Source: Sphingomonadales bacterium
Lineage (GTDB): Bacteria > Pseudomonadota > Alphaproteobacteria > Sphingomonadales > Sphingomonadaceae
Reading direction: 5' to 3'
Assembly: GCA_018971065.1 (NCBI GenBank)
Contig: JAGWVC010000015.1
Coordinates: forward strand, 1 to 52,583
Length of the DNA stretch: 52,583 nucleotides
Shown one piece after another: positions 35,563 to 43,732 of the stretch (positions are counted from its first letter, which is position 1; each line of letters starts with the position of its first letter). The translations under genes were made by a program, and so were the position numbers. Under the pieces are notes generated by a model. That model had not been told where the DNA came from. It made no database searches and saw nothing but the letters and a program-made list of their open reading frames with translations.

Positions 35563-36306
35563 ATGGCCAAGACCCAACCACCCCGCACCCCGCACCCCCG
35601 CGCCGGCCTGCTCGACGCGCCGCGCAGCCTGCTGTTCTACCTGGCGTTCTACCTGGGCACGGTGACCGCGCTGATCGTGTCGGTACCGTTCGTCTATCTG
35701 CGGCCGCGCTGGACCCGTTTCGTCTGCGATAGCTGGTCGCACTATCACCGCTGGTGTACGCACTGGATTCTGGGCATCCGCGTCCGCGTCGAGGGCGAAT
35801 TGCCGGCCGGGCCGGTGCTGGTCGTCGCCAAGCACGAGAGCTTCTTCGAGGCGATCGACATGCCCACCCTGTTCCACTTCCCCTCGGTGTTCGCCAAGAT
35901 CGAGCTGATGCGCACGCCACTGTGGGGCCGCTATGCCGACTATTACGGGCTGATCGGGGTGGAGCGTGATGCCGGCGCCAAGGCCCTGCGCGTGATGATC
36001 GCCGCCGCGCGCGACATCTCCGCACAGGGCCGCCCGCTGGTGATCTTCGCCGAAGGCACCCGCGTGCCGCACTTGCAGGAGCCGGCGCTGCAATCGGGTT
36101 TCGCCGGGCTGTACAAGCTGCTGGGCTTCGCGGTGGTGCCGCTGTCGGTGGAAAGCGGGCCGGTCTATCACCGCTGGCTGAAGCGGCGCGGCACCGTCAC
36201 CTATCGCTTCGGCGAGACGATCCCCCCCGGCCTCCCGCGCGAGGAAGCCGAGGCGCGGGTCCACGCCGCGATCAATGCGCTGAACCGCGACACCCCCGCC
36301 TCGTGA
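35563..36306 (+). CDS. plsC: 1-acyl-sn-glycerol-3-phosphate acyltransferase (PlsC family)
   Basis: A 247-residue inner-membrane acyltransferase that makes phosphatidic acid from lysophosphatidic acid. An N-terminal membrane segment (LFYLAFYLGTVTALIVSVPF) leads to motif I, His91-Glu-Ser-Phe-Phe-Glu96, where a Glu takes the place of the usual Asp of HX4D, as seen in a group of PlsC proteins. Motif III is Glu164-Gly-Thr-Arg167. It lies four bases after the YdcF-like gene and overlaps the NRAMP-like gene by GTGA, so ftsE to the transporter is probably one operon. Confidence 0.9.
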   Translation: MAKTQPPRTPHPRAGLLDAPRSLLFYLAFYLGTVTALIVSVPFVYLRPRWTRFVCDSWSHYHRWCTHWILGIRVRVEGELPAGPVLVVAKHESFFEAIDMPTLFHFPSVFAKIELMRTPLWGRYADYYGLIGVERDAGAKALRVMIAAARDISAQGRPLVIFAEGTRVPHLQEPALQSGFAGLYKLLGFAVVPLSVESGPVYHRWLKRRGTVTYRFGETIPPGLPREEAEARVHAAINALNRDTPAS

Positions 36307-37565
36307 ACGAAACCGGACAAGAACCGCGCGGCCTGCTGGAAACACTGGGACCGGGCCTCGTCACCGGCGCGGCGGACGATGATCCTTCGGGAATCGGCAC
36401 CTATTCGCAGGTCGGCGCGCAATTCGGCTATGACCTGGGCTGGACGATGGTGCTGTCCTACCCGCTGATGGCGGCCATTCAGGAAATCTGCGCGCGCATC
36501 GGCGCCACCACCGGGCGGGGCATCGCCCACAACCTGCGGCGGCATTATCCGCCGGTGCTGTTGCGCGTGGTGGTGGCGCTGCTGCTGATCGCCAACGTGA
36601 TCAATCTCGGCGCCGATCTGGGCGCGATGGGCGAGGCGCTGGCGCTGCTGCTGCCCGGCCCGCTGCTGGGCTACACGATCCTGTTCGGCGTCGGCAGCCT
36701 GGCGCTCGAGGTTTTCCTGGCTTACGAACGCTATGTCCGCATCCTGAAATGGGCCACGCTCTCGCTGTTTGCCTATTTTGCGGTGGTTCTGGTGGTGCGG
36801 TTGCCGCTGGGCGAGGTGCTGGCCGGAACGTTCATCCCGCAATTCACGCTGGACCGTGCCCACGCGATGGCGCTGGTCGCCGTGCTGGGGACGACGATCA
36901 GCCCCTACCTGTTCTTCTGGCAATCGGCGCAGGAAGTGGAGGAGCAGCGTCGGCAGCATGCCAAGCCGCTGTACGTCGCCCCGCGCCGGGCCGGGCCGGA
37001 ACTGGCGCGCATCCGCGCCGACACGCTGGTGGGCATGGGCTTTTCCAACCTCACCGCGCTGTTCATCATCATCGCCACCGCCGCCACGCTGCATGTCCAC
37101 GGCATACATGGCATCGATTCGGCCGCACAGGCCGCCACCGCGCTGCGCCCGATCGCCGGGGATCTGGCGTTCGCGCTGTTTGCCTGCGGCATCATCGGCA
37201 CCGGGCTGCTGGCGGTGCCGGTGCTGGCCGGGTCCGCCGCCTATGCGGTCTCGGAAATGTTCCGCCAGCCCGAGGGCCTGCACCACAAGCCGCGCGACGC
37301 CAAGGCATTCTATGGCGTGATCGCGCTGGCCACGCTGGGCGGCATCGCGCTGAACCTGCTGGCGATAGATCCGATGAAGGCGCTGTACTGGGCAGCGGTG
37401 GTCAACGGCCTGCTGGCGCCGCCGCTGATGGTGGTGACGATGCTGATCGCCAGCAACCCGCGCATCATGGGCCACCTGACGATCCCGCCGCTGCTGGCGG
37501 CGTTCGGCTGGCTATCAACGCTGGTGATGGCGGCAGTGGCGGGGGTGTTCCTGCTCAGCTCCTGA
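36303..37565 (+). CDS. NRAMP-related metal transporter with altered binding motifs
   Basis: A 420-residue membrane protein with about 11 helices and the LeuT-like NRAMP fold. The first helix has DDDPSGIGTYSQ (Asp27-Pro28-Ser29-Gly30), where classical manganese/iron NRAMPs have DPGN. Helix 6 has Thr197-Thr-Ile-Ser-Pro-Tyr202 in place of the MPH motif, so the metal-binding methionine is missing. NRAMP-related proteins with such changes carry other ions, such as magnesium; the ion here is unknown. The start is a GTG overlapping plsC. It is followed 63 bases later by ruvA. Confidence 0.85.
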   Translation: MNETGQEPRGLLETLGPGLVTGAADDDPSGIGTYSQVGAQFGYDLGWTMVLSYPLMAAIQEICARIGATTGRGIAHNLRRHYPPVLLRVVVALLLIANVINLGADLGAMGEALALLLPGPLLGYTILFGVGSLALEVFLAYERYVRILKWATLSLFAYFAVVLVVRLPLGEVLAGTFIPQFTLDRAHAMALVAVLGTTISPYLFFWQSAQEVEEQRRQHAKPLYVAPRRAGPELARIRADTLVGMGFSNLTALFIIIATAATLHVHGIHGIDSAAQAATALRPIAGDLAFALFACGIIGTGLLAVPVLAGSAAYAVSEMFRQPEGLHHKPRDAKAFYGVIALATLGGIALNLLAIDPMKALYWAAVVNGLLAPPLMVVTMLIASNPRIMGHLTIPPLLAAFGWLSTLVMAAVAGVFLLSS

Positions 37566-37628
37566 TTTTTCACCGCATTCCCCACATGGGCCTTTCGCTG
37601 GAATCGCACCTGTGTCATGGAACAAAGC

Positions 37629-38231
37629 ATGATCGCCAAGCTCACCGGCACCCTCGACGATTTCGGCCCCGACTGGGCCGTGATCGATGTTGCCGGCGTC
37701 GGCTACCTCGTCCACTGCTCGGCCCGGACGCTGACCGCGCTGGGCAATCGCGGCGATCGCGCGGTCCTTCACACCGAAATGCAGGTCAGCGAAAACGACG
37801 TGCGCCTCGTCGGCTTCGCCAGCGGTGAGGAACGCGGCTGGTTCCGCTTGCTGACGGGCGTGCAGGGCGTGGGCAGCAAGATGGCGCTGGCGGTGCTTTC
37901 CGCGCTCACCATCGCCGAACTGCAACGCGCCTGTGCCGGCGGCGACGCGGCGATGGTCGCCCGCGCGCAAGGCGTCGGGCCAAAGCTCGCCGGCCGCATC
38001 GTCAACGAACTGAAGGACAAGGCCGGCGCGCTCCCCGCCACCGCCGGCATTGCCGCCGCCGCCAACGCCCCCACCGGCTCGTCCAGCGCCGACGCGGTCA
38101 GCGCATTGGAAAACCTGGGCTTCAAGCCGCTGGTCGCGGCCCAGGCGGTCAGCGCGGCGCTGGATGAACTGGGTGAGGGCGTGGCGCTGAATGCGCTGAT
38201 CCGCACCGCGCTGAAGAAGGCGAGCGGGTGA
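37629..38231 (+). CDS. ruvA: Holliday junction DNA helicase subunit RuvA
   Basis: A 200-residue RuvA. It begins MIAKLTGTLDDFG and has domain I (OB-fold, VIDVAGVGYLVHCS, HTEMQVSENDVRLVGF), domain II with helix-hairpin-helix motifs (LTGVQGVGSKMALAVLS and AQGVGPKLAGRIVNELKDK), a linker, and the C-terminal domain III (SADAVSALENLGFKPLVA) that contacts RuvB. It binds four-way junctions and loads RuvB for branch migration. The start is the second of two close ATGs, chosen because it gives the usual N-terminus. It is separated from ruvB by a toxin-antitoxin pair. Confidence 0.96.
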   Translation: MIAKLTGTLDDFGPDWAVIDVAGVGYLVHCSARTLTALGNRGDRAVLHTEMQVSENDVRLVGFASGEERGWFRLLTGVQGVGSKMALAVLSALTIAELQRACAGGDAAMVARAQGVGPKLAGRIVNELKDKAGALPATAGIAAAANAPTGSSSADAVSALENLGFKPLVAAQAVSAALDELGEGVALNALIRTALKKASG

Positions 38232-38288
38232 TGGCGTCCCTGCCTTGCGCCCCTTGCCGCCGCGATCCGGTTGGAGGATAATCAGGCG

Positions 38289-38537
38289 ATGACGGACCTC
38301 AGCTTTTCCCTGCCTGCCACGCTGCAAAGCTGGATCGAAGAGCAGATCGCGCACGGCAACTACGCCGATGCGGGAGACTATCTGCGCGATCTCATCCGGC
38401 GGGATCGGGCTGAAGCCCGCGACATCGTCCGGGTCCGCAGCCTGATCGAGGAAGGTGAGGCTTCGGGTTATCTCGATGCGGAACCGGAAACGATCATCGA
38501 GGATATCATCGCCCAGCGCCGCGCCCTGCGTGGCTAG
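38289..38537 (+). CDS. ParD-type antitoxin (ribbon-helix-helix)
   Basis: An 82-residue protein. The N-terminal ribbon-helix-helix domain, LSFSLPATLQSWIEEQIAHG, then NYADAGDYLRDLIRRD, is typical of ParD/CopG antitoxins. The acidic C-terminal tail (IEEGEASGYLDAEPETIIEDI) would wrap the toxin. GGAGG lies about 11 bases before the ATG. Its stop overlaps the toxin start by eight bases, the classical layout of a type II pair. The complex probably represses its own promoter, which would lie in the 57 bases after ruvA. Confidence 0.9.
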   Translation: MTDLSFSLPATLQSWIEEQIAHGNYADAGDYLRDLIRRDRAEARDIVRVRSLIEEGEASGYLDAEPETIIEDIIAQRRALRG

Positions 38538-38826
38538 GATCAGGCTGAGTGCGGCGGCCCGCAGCGATCTGGCGGCCATCGACGACTATGGCGCCCACCA
38601 TTTCGGCGACGAGGCTGCGGCCGACTATGCGCGCGGTTTCCGCGAGGTGTTCTCGCTTCTGCGCGCTTATCCCTTGTCTGGAACGCCCCGACCGGAACTC
38701 CGTGATGGCACGCGGAGCAAGCGGCATCGCAGCCATCTGATCTTCTATCGCCTTGCCGAGGACACGGTATTCGTCCAGCGAATCCTCCATCACTCGCAAG
38801 ACACATCGGCGCACCTGAAGCCATGA
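38530..38826 (+). CDS. ParE/RelE-superfamily toxin
   Basis: A 98-residue toxin starting at GTG within the antitoxin end. The ParE/RelE fold pattern is clear: [20 protein letters not shown], a helical hairpin, [25 protein letters not shown] and [11 protein letters not shown]. ParE proteins poison DNA gyrase, RelE proteins cleave mRNA; the YRxxxxxxxxxRILH pattern favours ParE. Its stop overlaps the ruvB start as ATGA, so toxin and RuvB are translated from one message. Codon use does not look different from the neighbours. Confidence 0.9.
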   Translation: MARIRLSAAARSDLAAIDDYGAHHFGDEAAADYARGFREVFSLLRAYPLSGTPRPELRDGTRSKRHRSHLIFYRLAEDTVFVQRILHHSQDTSAHLKP

Positions 38827-39863
38827 CCGACAACCCCCTCCTTTCCGCCAAACGCCAGGGCGAGGACGCCGACGCCGCGCTGCGCCCCAAGACGCTGGCC
38901 GAATTCGTCGGGCAGATCGCCGCCAAGGACAACCTGCGCGTGTTCATCGAATCCGCCCGCTCGCGCGGCGAGGCGATGGACCATACGCTGTTCTTCGGCC
39001 CGCCCGGCCTCGGCAAGACCACGCTGGCGCAGATCGTCGCGCGCGAACTCGGCGTCGGCTTCCGCGCCACCTCCGGCCCGGTCATCGCCAAGTCGGGCGA
39101 CCTGGCGGCGCTGCTGACCAATCTCGAAGAAGGCGACGTGCTGTTCATCGACGAGATTCACCGGCTCAACCCGGTGGTCGAGGAAGTGCTCTACCCGGCG
39201 ATGGAAGACCGCGCGCTGGACCTCATCATCGGCGAAGGCCCGTCGGCGCGGTCGGTGCGGATTGACCTGCCGGCGTTCACGCTGATCGGCGCCACCACCC
39301 GCGCCGGGCTGCTGACCACGCCGCTGCGCGATCGCTTCGGCATTCCCGTCCGGCTACAGTTCTACACCGTGGATGAGCTGGAAAAGGTCGTCACGCGCGG
39401 CGCCGGGCTGCTGGGCGTGGGTATCGAACCCGAAGGCGCGCAAGAGATCGCCCGCCGCGCGCGCGGCACGCCCCGCGTTGCCGGGCGGTTGATGCGCCGC
39501 GTGCGCGATTTCGCGCATGTGGCGGGCAGCGCCGTCATCACCCGGGCGATTGCCGACAATGCGCTGACCCGGCTGGAAGTGGACAGCCTCGGCCTCGACG
39601 CGCAGGATCGCCGCTACCTGCTGATGATCGCCGACATCTACAAGGGCGGTCCGGTCGGCGTCGAAACGCTGGCGGCGGGTCTGTCCGAGCCGCGCGACAC
39701 GATCGAGGACGTGATCGAGCCGTTCCTGATCCAGCTTGGCCTGGTCGCCCGCACCGCGCGCGGCCGCTGCCTGAACGATCGCGGCTGGAAGCATCTGGGG
39801 ATGAGCCCGCCCGCCGCCATCCCGCCGCTGGCGCCCGACCTGTTCGATAGCGGGGCCGACTGA
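38823..39863 (+). CDS. ruvB: Holliday junction DNA helicase motor RuvB
   Basis: A 346-residue AAA+ ATPase that drives branch migration with RuvA. Walker A is GPPGLGKTT (about residues 60-68), Walker B is LFIDEIHRL (about 107-115), sensor 1 is [10 protein letters not shown], the arginine finger is in LRDRFGI, and the C-terminal winged helix includes [15 protein letters not shown]. The start codon overlaps the toxin stop, so its translation depends on the embedded toxin-antitoxin genes unless an internal promoter exists. Confidence 0.97.
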   Translation: MTDNPLLSAKRQGEDADAALRPKTLAEFVGQIAAKDNLRVFIESARSRGEAMDHTLFFGPPGLGKTTLAQIVARELGVGFRATSGPVIAKSGDLAALLTNLEEGDVLFIDEIHRLNPVVEEVLYPAMEDRALDLIIGEGPSARSVRIDLPAFTLIGATTRAGLLTTPLRDRFGIPVRLQFYTVDELEKVVTRGAGLLGVGIEPEGAQEIARRARGTPRVAGRLMRRVRDFAHVAGSAVITRAIADNALTRLEVDSLGLDAQDRRYLLMIADIYKGGPVGVETLAAGLSEPRDTIEDVIEPFLIQLGLVARTARGRCLNDRGWKHLGMSPPAAIPPLAPDLFDSGAD

Positions 39864-40068
39864 CCGGCGATTCCGTCCCACCCCGGGACAGGTTGCTTCC
39901 CTTACGGCTCAACGATCGCCGAATCCCGTTTCAGGACGCGATTCCGGCCACGCCGACGTTGCCCGAAACCCCATGCAGGTCATTTGCTGATCAGGACCGG
40001 CAGCCGCCCGCGGCCGTCGGCACCGGGGCAGGAGGGCCTCGGTTCAGGCAGTTCAGGAAAGGTCGCTC

Positions 40069-40776
40069 ATGTCCACGGTTCGTACAGCGCTGCTGAAGAT
40101 CGCCGCGATCGGCGCCGGTGCCGCATTGGCCGGCGGCGGGGCGGTCCACTTTGCCGAGAAGGCGCACAACGGCAAGCCGCAATACGTCAAGCACGCCAAG
40201 AAGCCGGCGGTGCATGTCGTCCACAAGCCGGCGCCGCCGCGCCCGCAGCCGCGCATGGCCATCCCCACCTGCCCGGTCGGCACGATGCCGGCCCCGGCCG
40301 ATTACGACACGAACGGGCAGATGACGGGCGCCAACGGCAACGGCGCCACCGTCATCATCCGCTGCATCGAGACGCGCACCACCGCCGTCGCGCCGCTGCC
40401 GCCGCCTTACGTGGCGCCCCCGCAGCAGCCGCCGGTGGAGGAACGCACCCGCGTGCGCACCCGCGTGGTCCATGAGGACCTCTACGACCACGGCTTCGGC
40501 GGCGGGTTCTTCAACGGCTTCTTCGGCGGCAGTTCGGGCGGGGTCTACATCGTTCCCGGCGGCTCGACCTCGACGTCCACCTCGAACGGCTCGTCGGGAT
40601 CGTCCTCGACATCGACATCCACCTCGACCGGCAGCTCGACCAGCACCTCCACCTCGACCAGTTCGTCGACGTCCAGCGGCGGCACCCCGGTGCCGGCCCC
40701 GCCGATGCTGGCGCTGTTCGGCATGGCCGCCGCCAGCCTGGCCGGCCGCCGCAAACTGGCGAAACAGCAGGCCTGA
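40069..40776 (+). CDS. PEP-CTERM-like surface protein with a VPAPP sorting signal
   Basis: A 235-residue exported protein. Residues 1-26 form a signal-like segment (LLKIAAIGAGAALAGGGAV). A small domain with two cysteines follows (PTCPVGTMPAPADYDTNGQM, IIRCIETRT), then a Pro-rich hinge, a glycine-rich patch, and a long Ser/Thr linker (about residues 165-205). The end is TPVPAPPMLALFGMAAASLA followed by GRRK: a PxP motif, a hydrophobic helix and a basic tail, the layout of exosortase-recognised PEP-CTERM signals. AGGAAAGG precedes the ATG. No exosortase gene is in the window. The role is probably at the cell surface or in the extracellular matrix. Confidence 0.72.
   Translation: MSTVRTALLKIAAIGAGAALAGGGAVHFAEKAHNGKPQYVKHAKKPAVHVVHKPAPPRPQPRMAIPTCPVGTMPAPADYDTNGQMTGANGNGATVIIRCIETRTTAVAPLPPPYVAPPQQPPVEERTRVRTRVVHEDLYDHGFGGGFFNGFFGGSSGGVYIVPGGSTSTSTSNGSSGSSSTSTSTSTGSSTSTSTSTSSSTSSGGTPVPAPPMLALFGMAAASLAGRRKLAKQQA
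40563..40677 (+). repeat. Low-complexity TCSACS repeat encoding the Ser/Thr linker
   Basis: The DNA is built from repeated TCGACC, TCGACG and TCCACC hexamers and encodes alternating Ser and Thr. Such tracts expand and contract easily, so linker length is expected to vary among strains. The linker probably spans the cell wall or is glycosylated. Confidence 0.8.
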
Positions 40777-40795
40777 TTGCACTCGAACAGGCTCG

Positions 40796-40827
40796 AAGGC
40801 GCCGTCGGACCCCCGACGGCGCCTTTT
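40796..40827 (+). terminator. Strong rho-independent terminator
   Basis: A 13-bp perfect stem (AAGGCGCCGTCGG with its complement), loop ACCC and a T-run of four bases, 20 bases after the PEP-CTERM-like gene. The leading AA paired with TT makes it partly bidirectional. Confidence 0.92.
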
Positions 40828-40945
40828 CGCATATCGGCCGGCGGCATCCCCGCCGCGATTTTGGATGATCCCTCTTGCGTCGCCGCGCACCGCGCACGAC
40901 ACTGCCCGCTGACCAGGCGTTCAAGCCTTCGGGAGAGGAATCATC

Positions 40946-42541
40946 ATGACGGCGAATGCCAGCCGCTTTTCCGCAAGTTTTCCTGCCACGGCCGCCGAAG
41001 GGTGGTCCGTCGCCCGCGCCACCCCGCCCAGCCGGCTGGCCGGCGCCAACGGCATCCGCACCGGCAAGGACGGACGCATCTATGTCGCGCAGGTGGCGGG
41101 CAGCGCGGTCAGCGCGGTCGATCCCGACAGCGGCGTGGTCGAGACGATCAGCGGCATGGGCGCGGGCATCACCGGGCCTGACGATCTCGTGTTCGACGAT
41201 GCCGGCAACCTCTATTGCACCGAAATCACCGTCGGCCGCGTCGTCCGCCGCACGCCGCAGGGCGAAGTCACCGTGATCCACGGTGAGATGCCGGTGGCGA
41301 ACCCGATCACCTGCTATCAGGACCGCGTCATCGCCGGCGAACTGCGCATGGATGGCCGCATCATCGAGCTGGACCGCACCGGCGCCGGCAACCACCGCGT
41401 CATCTACGACAAGTGCCCGCTGGTGAACGCGTTCGAAGTCGGGCCGGACGGCAAGCTCTATTTCCCCGCGCAGGGTGCCAACGAAATCTGGCGCATCAGC
41501 CTCGACGGTGGCGAACCCGAGGTTGTGGCGAAGGACCTCGGCGTGCCCGATTCGGTGAAGTTCCACCCTGATGGCTACATCGTCTCCACCCAGGTCTATT
41601 CGGGCCAGGTGCTGAAGATCGATCCGCGCACCGGCGCCAAGGAAGTGCTGGCCGACATCGGCGCCGGGCTGGACAACGTCACCTTCGTCGGCAACCGCAC
41701 GTTCGTCTCGCACATCACCGGCTCGATCCACGAGATCACCGCGCCCGGCGTGGCCAAGCCGCTGATCAACAAGGGCTTCCAGTGGCCGAACGGCATCTCC
41801 GAGGATTCGGAAGGCACGCTGCTGATCGCCGATGGGGGGTTCTGCCACCTGATGCCGCGTGGGCAGGCGCCCGAGATCATCGGCAATTACTTCGTCCCCG
41901 GCTACCCCGGCTGGGTGCGCGATTCGGTTTCCACCGGCGCGGGCGAATGGGTCGTCACCACGGCGGATGGCGTCGTCTCGCGCTGGCGCCCGCGTGACCA
42001 GGAAAGCGAAGTGCTGGCCAGCGGCTATGAAGTGCCCACGGGCATCGACGTCGCCCCCAACGGCAGCATCGTCTTTGCCGAGAACACCACCGGGACCGTG
42101 ACCAGCATCGTCGGCGGCGCCACCAGCACGCTCGCCACCGGGCTGGACCGGCCGATGGGCGTGGCTGTGGCGGGCGACGGCACCGTCTATGTCGCCGAAA
42201 ACGGCAAGGGCCGCGTCGTCAAGCTGGCGGGCAGCCGCACCGAAGTGGTGCTTGACGATCTCGGCGACCCGCAGGGCCTCGCGATCCGCGATGGTAAGCT
42301 CTACGTCGTCGATGTGAAATCGCGCGAACTGGTCGAGTGCGACCTGTCCGGCGGCAACCGCCGCGTCATCGCGTCCAGCCTGCCGGTCGGTTCGCCCACC
42401 GGGATGCCGGTCCGGCTGGGCGGCGTGCCCAACTTCTGCGGCCCGATGTGGACCTTCACCGGCGTGGGCATCGGCGGCGACGGCACCATCTACGTTTCGG
42501 GCGACGCCGAAGGTTCGGTGCTCGCGGTTCGGCCGGCCTGA
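40946..42541 (+). CDS. SMP-30/gluconolactonase-like beta-propeller protein
   Basis: A 531-residue protein made of repeated beta-propeller blades with recurring patterns such as GIRTGKDGRIYVAQ, PDDLVFDDAGNLYCTE, FEVGPDGKLYFPA, GISEDSEGTLLIADGG and GIDVAPNGSIVFAEN. Family members are lactonases or sugar-lactone hydrolases with a calcium-bound centre. At over 500 residues it is long for SMP-30 (about 300) and may hold two propellers. There is no signal peptide. GGGAGAGGAA precedes the ATG. It starts the second catabolic block, so it may hydrolyse the lactone made by the Baeyer-Villiger enzyme downstream; this is inference. Confidence 0.78.
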   Translation: MTANASRFSASFPATAAEGWSVARATPPSRLAGANGIRTGKDGRIYVAQVAGSAVSAVDPDSGVVETISGMGAGITGPDDLVFDDAGNLYCTEITVGRVVRRTPQGEVTVIHGEMPVANPITCYQDRVIAGELRMDGRIIELDRTGAGNHRVIYDKCPLVNAFEVGPDGKLYFPAQGANEIWRISLDGGEPEVVAKDLGVPDSVKFHPDGYIVSTQVYSGQVLKIDPRTGAKEVLADIGAGLDNVTFVGNRTFVSHITGSIHEITAPGVAKPLINKGFQWPNGISEDSEGTLLIADGGFCHLMPRGQAPEIIGNYFVPGYPGWVRDSVSTGAGEWVVTTADGVVSRWRPRDQESEVLASGYEVPTGIDVAPNGSIVFAENTTGTVTSIVGGATSTLATGLDRPMGVAVAGDGTVYVAENGKGRVVKLAGSRTEVVLDDLGDPQGLAIRDGKLYVVDVKSRELVECDLSGGNRRVIASSLPVGSPTGMPVRLGGVPNFCGPMWTFTGVGIGGDGTIYVSGDAEGSVLAVRPA

Positions 42542-42542
42542 A

Positions 42543-42639
42543 GCGTTTTTCCAACGGAGTGGAACACGAAGTGACTCGGAAAAACGCGGCAATACGGGAA
42601 TCCGGATCACGCGATCTGATTCAGTCAGATCGCGTGATC
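42543..42639. repeat. Two-palindrome intergenic mosaic element (RIME-like)
   Basis: The 103-base gap holds two inverted repeats in series. One is GCGTTTTTCC (42543-42552) with GGAAAAACGC (42578-42587). The other is a perfect 15-bp stem, 42605-42619 with 42625-42639, enclosing TTCAG. Paired palindromes of about 100 bases, with a GCGTTTT-type first arm and a TGATTCAGTCA-type second, recall the RIME elements of rhizobia. It starts right after the SMP-30-like stop and ends six bases before the next start codon. It may also stop or stabilise transcripts. Confidence 0.6.
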
Positions 42640-42644
42640 TAGCC

Positions 42645-43253
42645 GTGGCCCGGATCGAGACGGCCGCGCAACTCGCCGGGATCATTCCCGACGCAAGCCC
42701 GCGCGCGGCCGCCAAGATTCTCGACCGGCTTGACGATCAGGCGATCGCCTTCATCGCCCGCAGTCCGTTCGTGTTGATCGGCACCGAAGGACCCGACGGG
42801 ATCGAGATCAGCCCCAAGGGTGACCGCGCCGGCTTTGTCGAGATTGCCGACAGCCGCACCCTGCTGATTCCCGAGCGGCCGGGCAATCAGCTCAAGATGG
42901 GGCTGACCAACATCCTCACCAACGGCCGCATTTCGCTGCTGTTCCTGTGCCCGCCCACCCACGACACCGTGCGCGTTACCGGCACCGCCACCTTGCACGA
43001 CGATGCCGACACCTGCGCGCGCCATGCGATGGGCGGGAAGCCGGCGCTGCTGATGATCCGCGTCGCCATCGAACGCGCTTTTTTCCATTGCTCGCGCCCG
43101 ATCCTGCGTGCCGGGCTGTGGAACCCCGATTCCTGGGGCGAGGCGATGACCATTTCCTATGGCCGCATTTATGCCGAAGCGCTGGGCCGGCCCGAGATCG
43201 AGCCGATGTTCGACGCCATCGCGCATGAGCGCGAGGACGACCTCTGGAATTGA
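42645..43253 (+). CDS. PPOX-class FMN flavoprotein, MSMEG_1061-like
   Basis: A 202-residue pyridoxamine-5'-phosphate-oxidase-like split-barrel protein, expected to bind FMN (ISPKGDRAGFVEIADSRTLL and the NILTNGRISLLFL segment). Relatives are general-stress or redox proteins with unknown substrates. The only plausible start is a GTG with no ribosome-binding site, six bases after a 15-bp hairpin, so translation is probably weak or coupled in an unusual way. The stop overlaps a non-coding lead of 24 bases before the EthD gene, and the two are likely co-transcribed. Confidence 0.82.
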   Translation: MARIETAAQLAGIIPDASPRAAAKILDRLDDQAIAFIARSPFVLIGTEGPDGIEISPKGDRAGFVEIADSRTLLIPERPGNQLKMGLTNILTNGRISLLFLCPPTHDTVRVTGTATLHDDADTCARHAMGGKPALLMIRVAIERAFFHCSRPILRAGLWNPDSWGEAMTISYGRIYAEALGRPEIEPMFDAIAHEREDDLWN

Positions 43254-43276
43254 AACCCCCGACAGACAGGACCGAA

Positions 43277-43693
43277 ATGTTCAAGCAGATCTGCTTCTTC
43301 CGCAAGCGCCCCGACATGACGATGGACCAGTTCCTCGACTATTACGAGAACCAGCACTCGCAGCTTTCCAAGCGTCAGGGCCGCGCGCCGTCGCTACCCG
43401 GCGCGCAGCGTTATGTCCGCCGCTACCTGAAGGCCGAGAAAAACCCCGTCACCGGCCAGGTGATCGACCCCGGCTATGATTGCATCATGGAAATCTGGTG
43501 GAACAGCCGCGAGGATTTCGAGCGCAGCCAGGCGATCATCTCGGACCCGGCACGTCTGCCCGCGATCAAGGAGGACGAACTCAACCTGTTCGCCAGCCAC
43601 GACAACCCGGTGTGCTCGGTCATCGAGGAATACGATTCGCCGATGGGTCCGAACGGCGAGAAGACCCGCATCGAACTGCGTCACGAGGATTGA
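43277..43693 (+). CDS. EthD-domain protein
   Basis: A 138-residue ferredoxin-like (dimeric alpha/beta barrel) protein with the EthD pattern: FKQICFFRKRPDMTMDQFLDYY, ENQHSQL and a second half around PGYDCIMEIWWNSREDF. EthD proteins occur beside P450, dioxygenase and monooxygenase genes and are linked to ether or terpenoid degradation, though the reaction is often unknown. AGGA precedes the ATG; an earlier TTG overlapping the upstream stop has no site. It lies 39 bases from the convergent DDN-like gene. Confidence 0.85.
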   Translation: MFKQICFFRKRPDMTMDQFLDYYENQHSQLSKRQGRAPSLPGAQRYVRRYLKAEKNPVTGQVIDPGYDCIMEIWWNSREDFERSQAIISDPARLPAIKEDELNLFASHDNPVCSVIEEYDSPMGPNGEKTRIELRHED

Positions 43694-43732
43694 TCGCGGC
43701 GGGGCGCCTTGCCCCGCCCGTCACCCCGGCTT

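Noticed and set aside
39864..40068. Small gene or RNA between ruvB and the PEP-CTERM-like gene
   Set aside because: Only a short GTCCC/GGGAC hairpin is seen. There is no coding frame with a start signal and no recognisable RNA.
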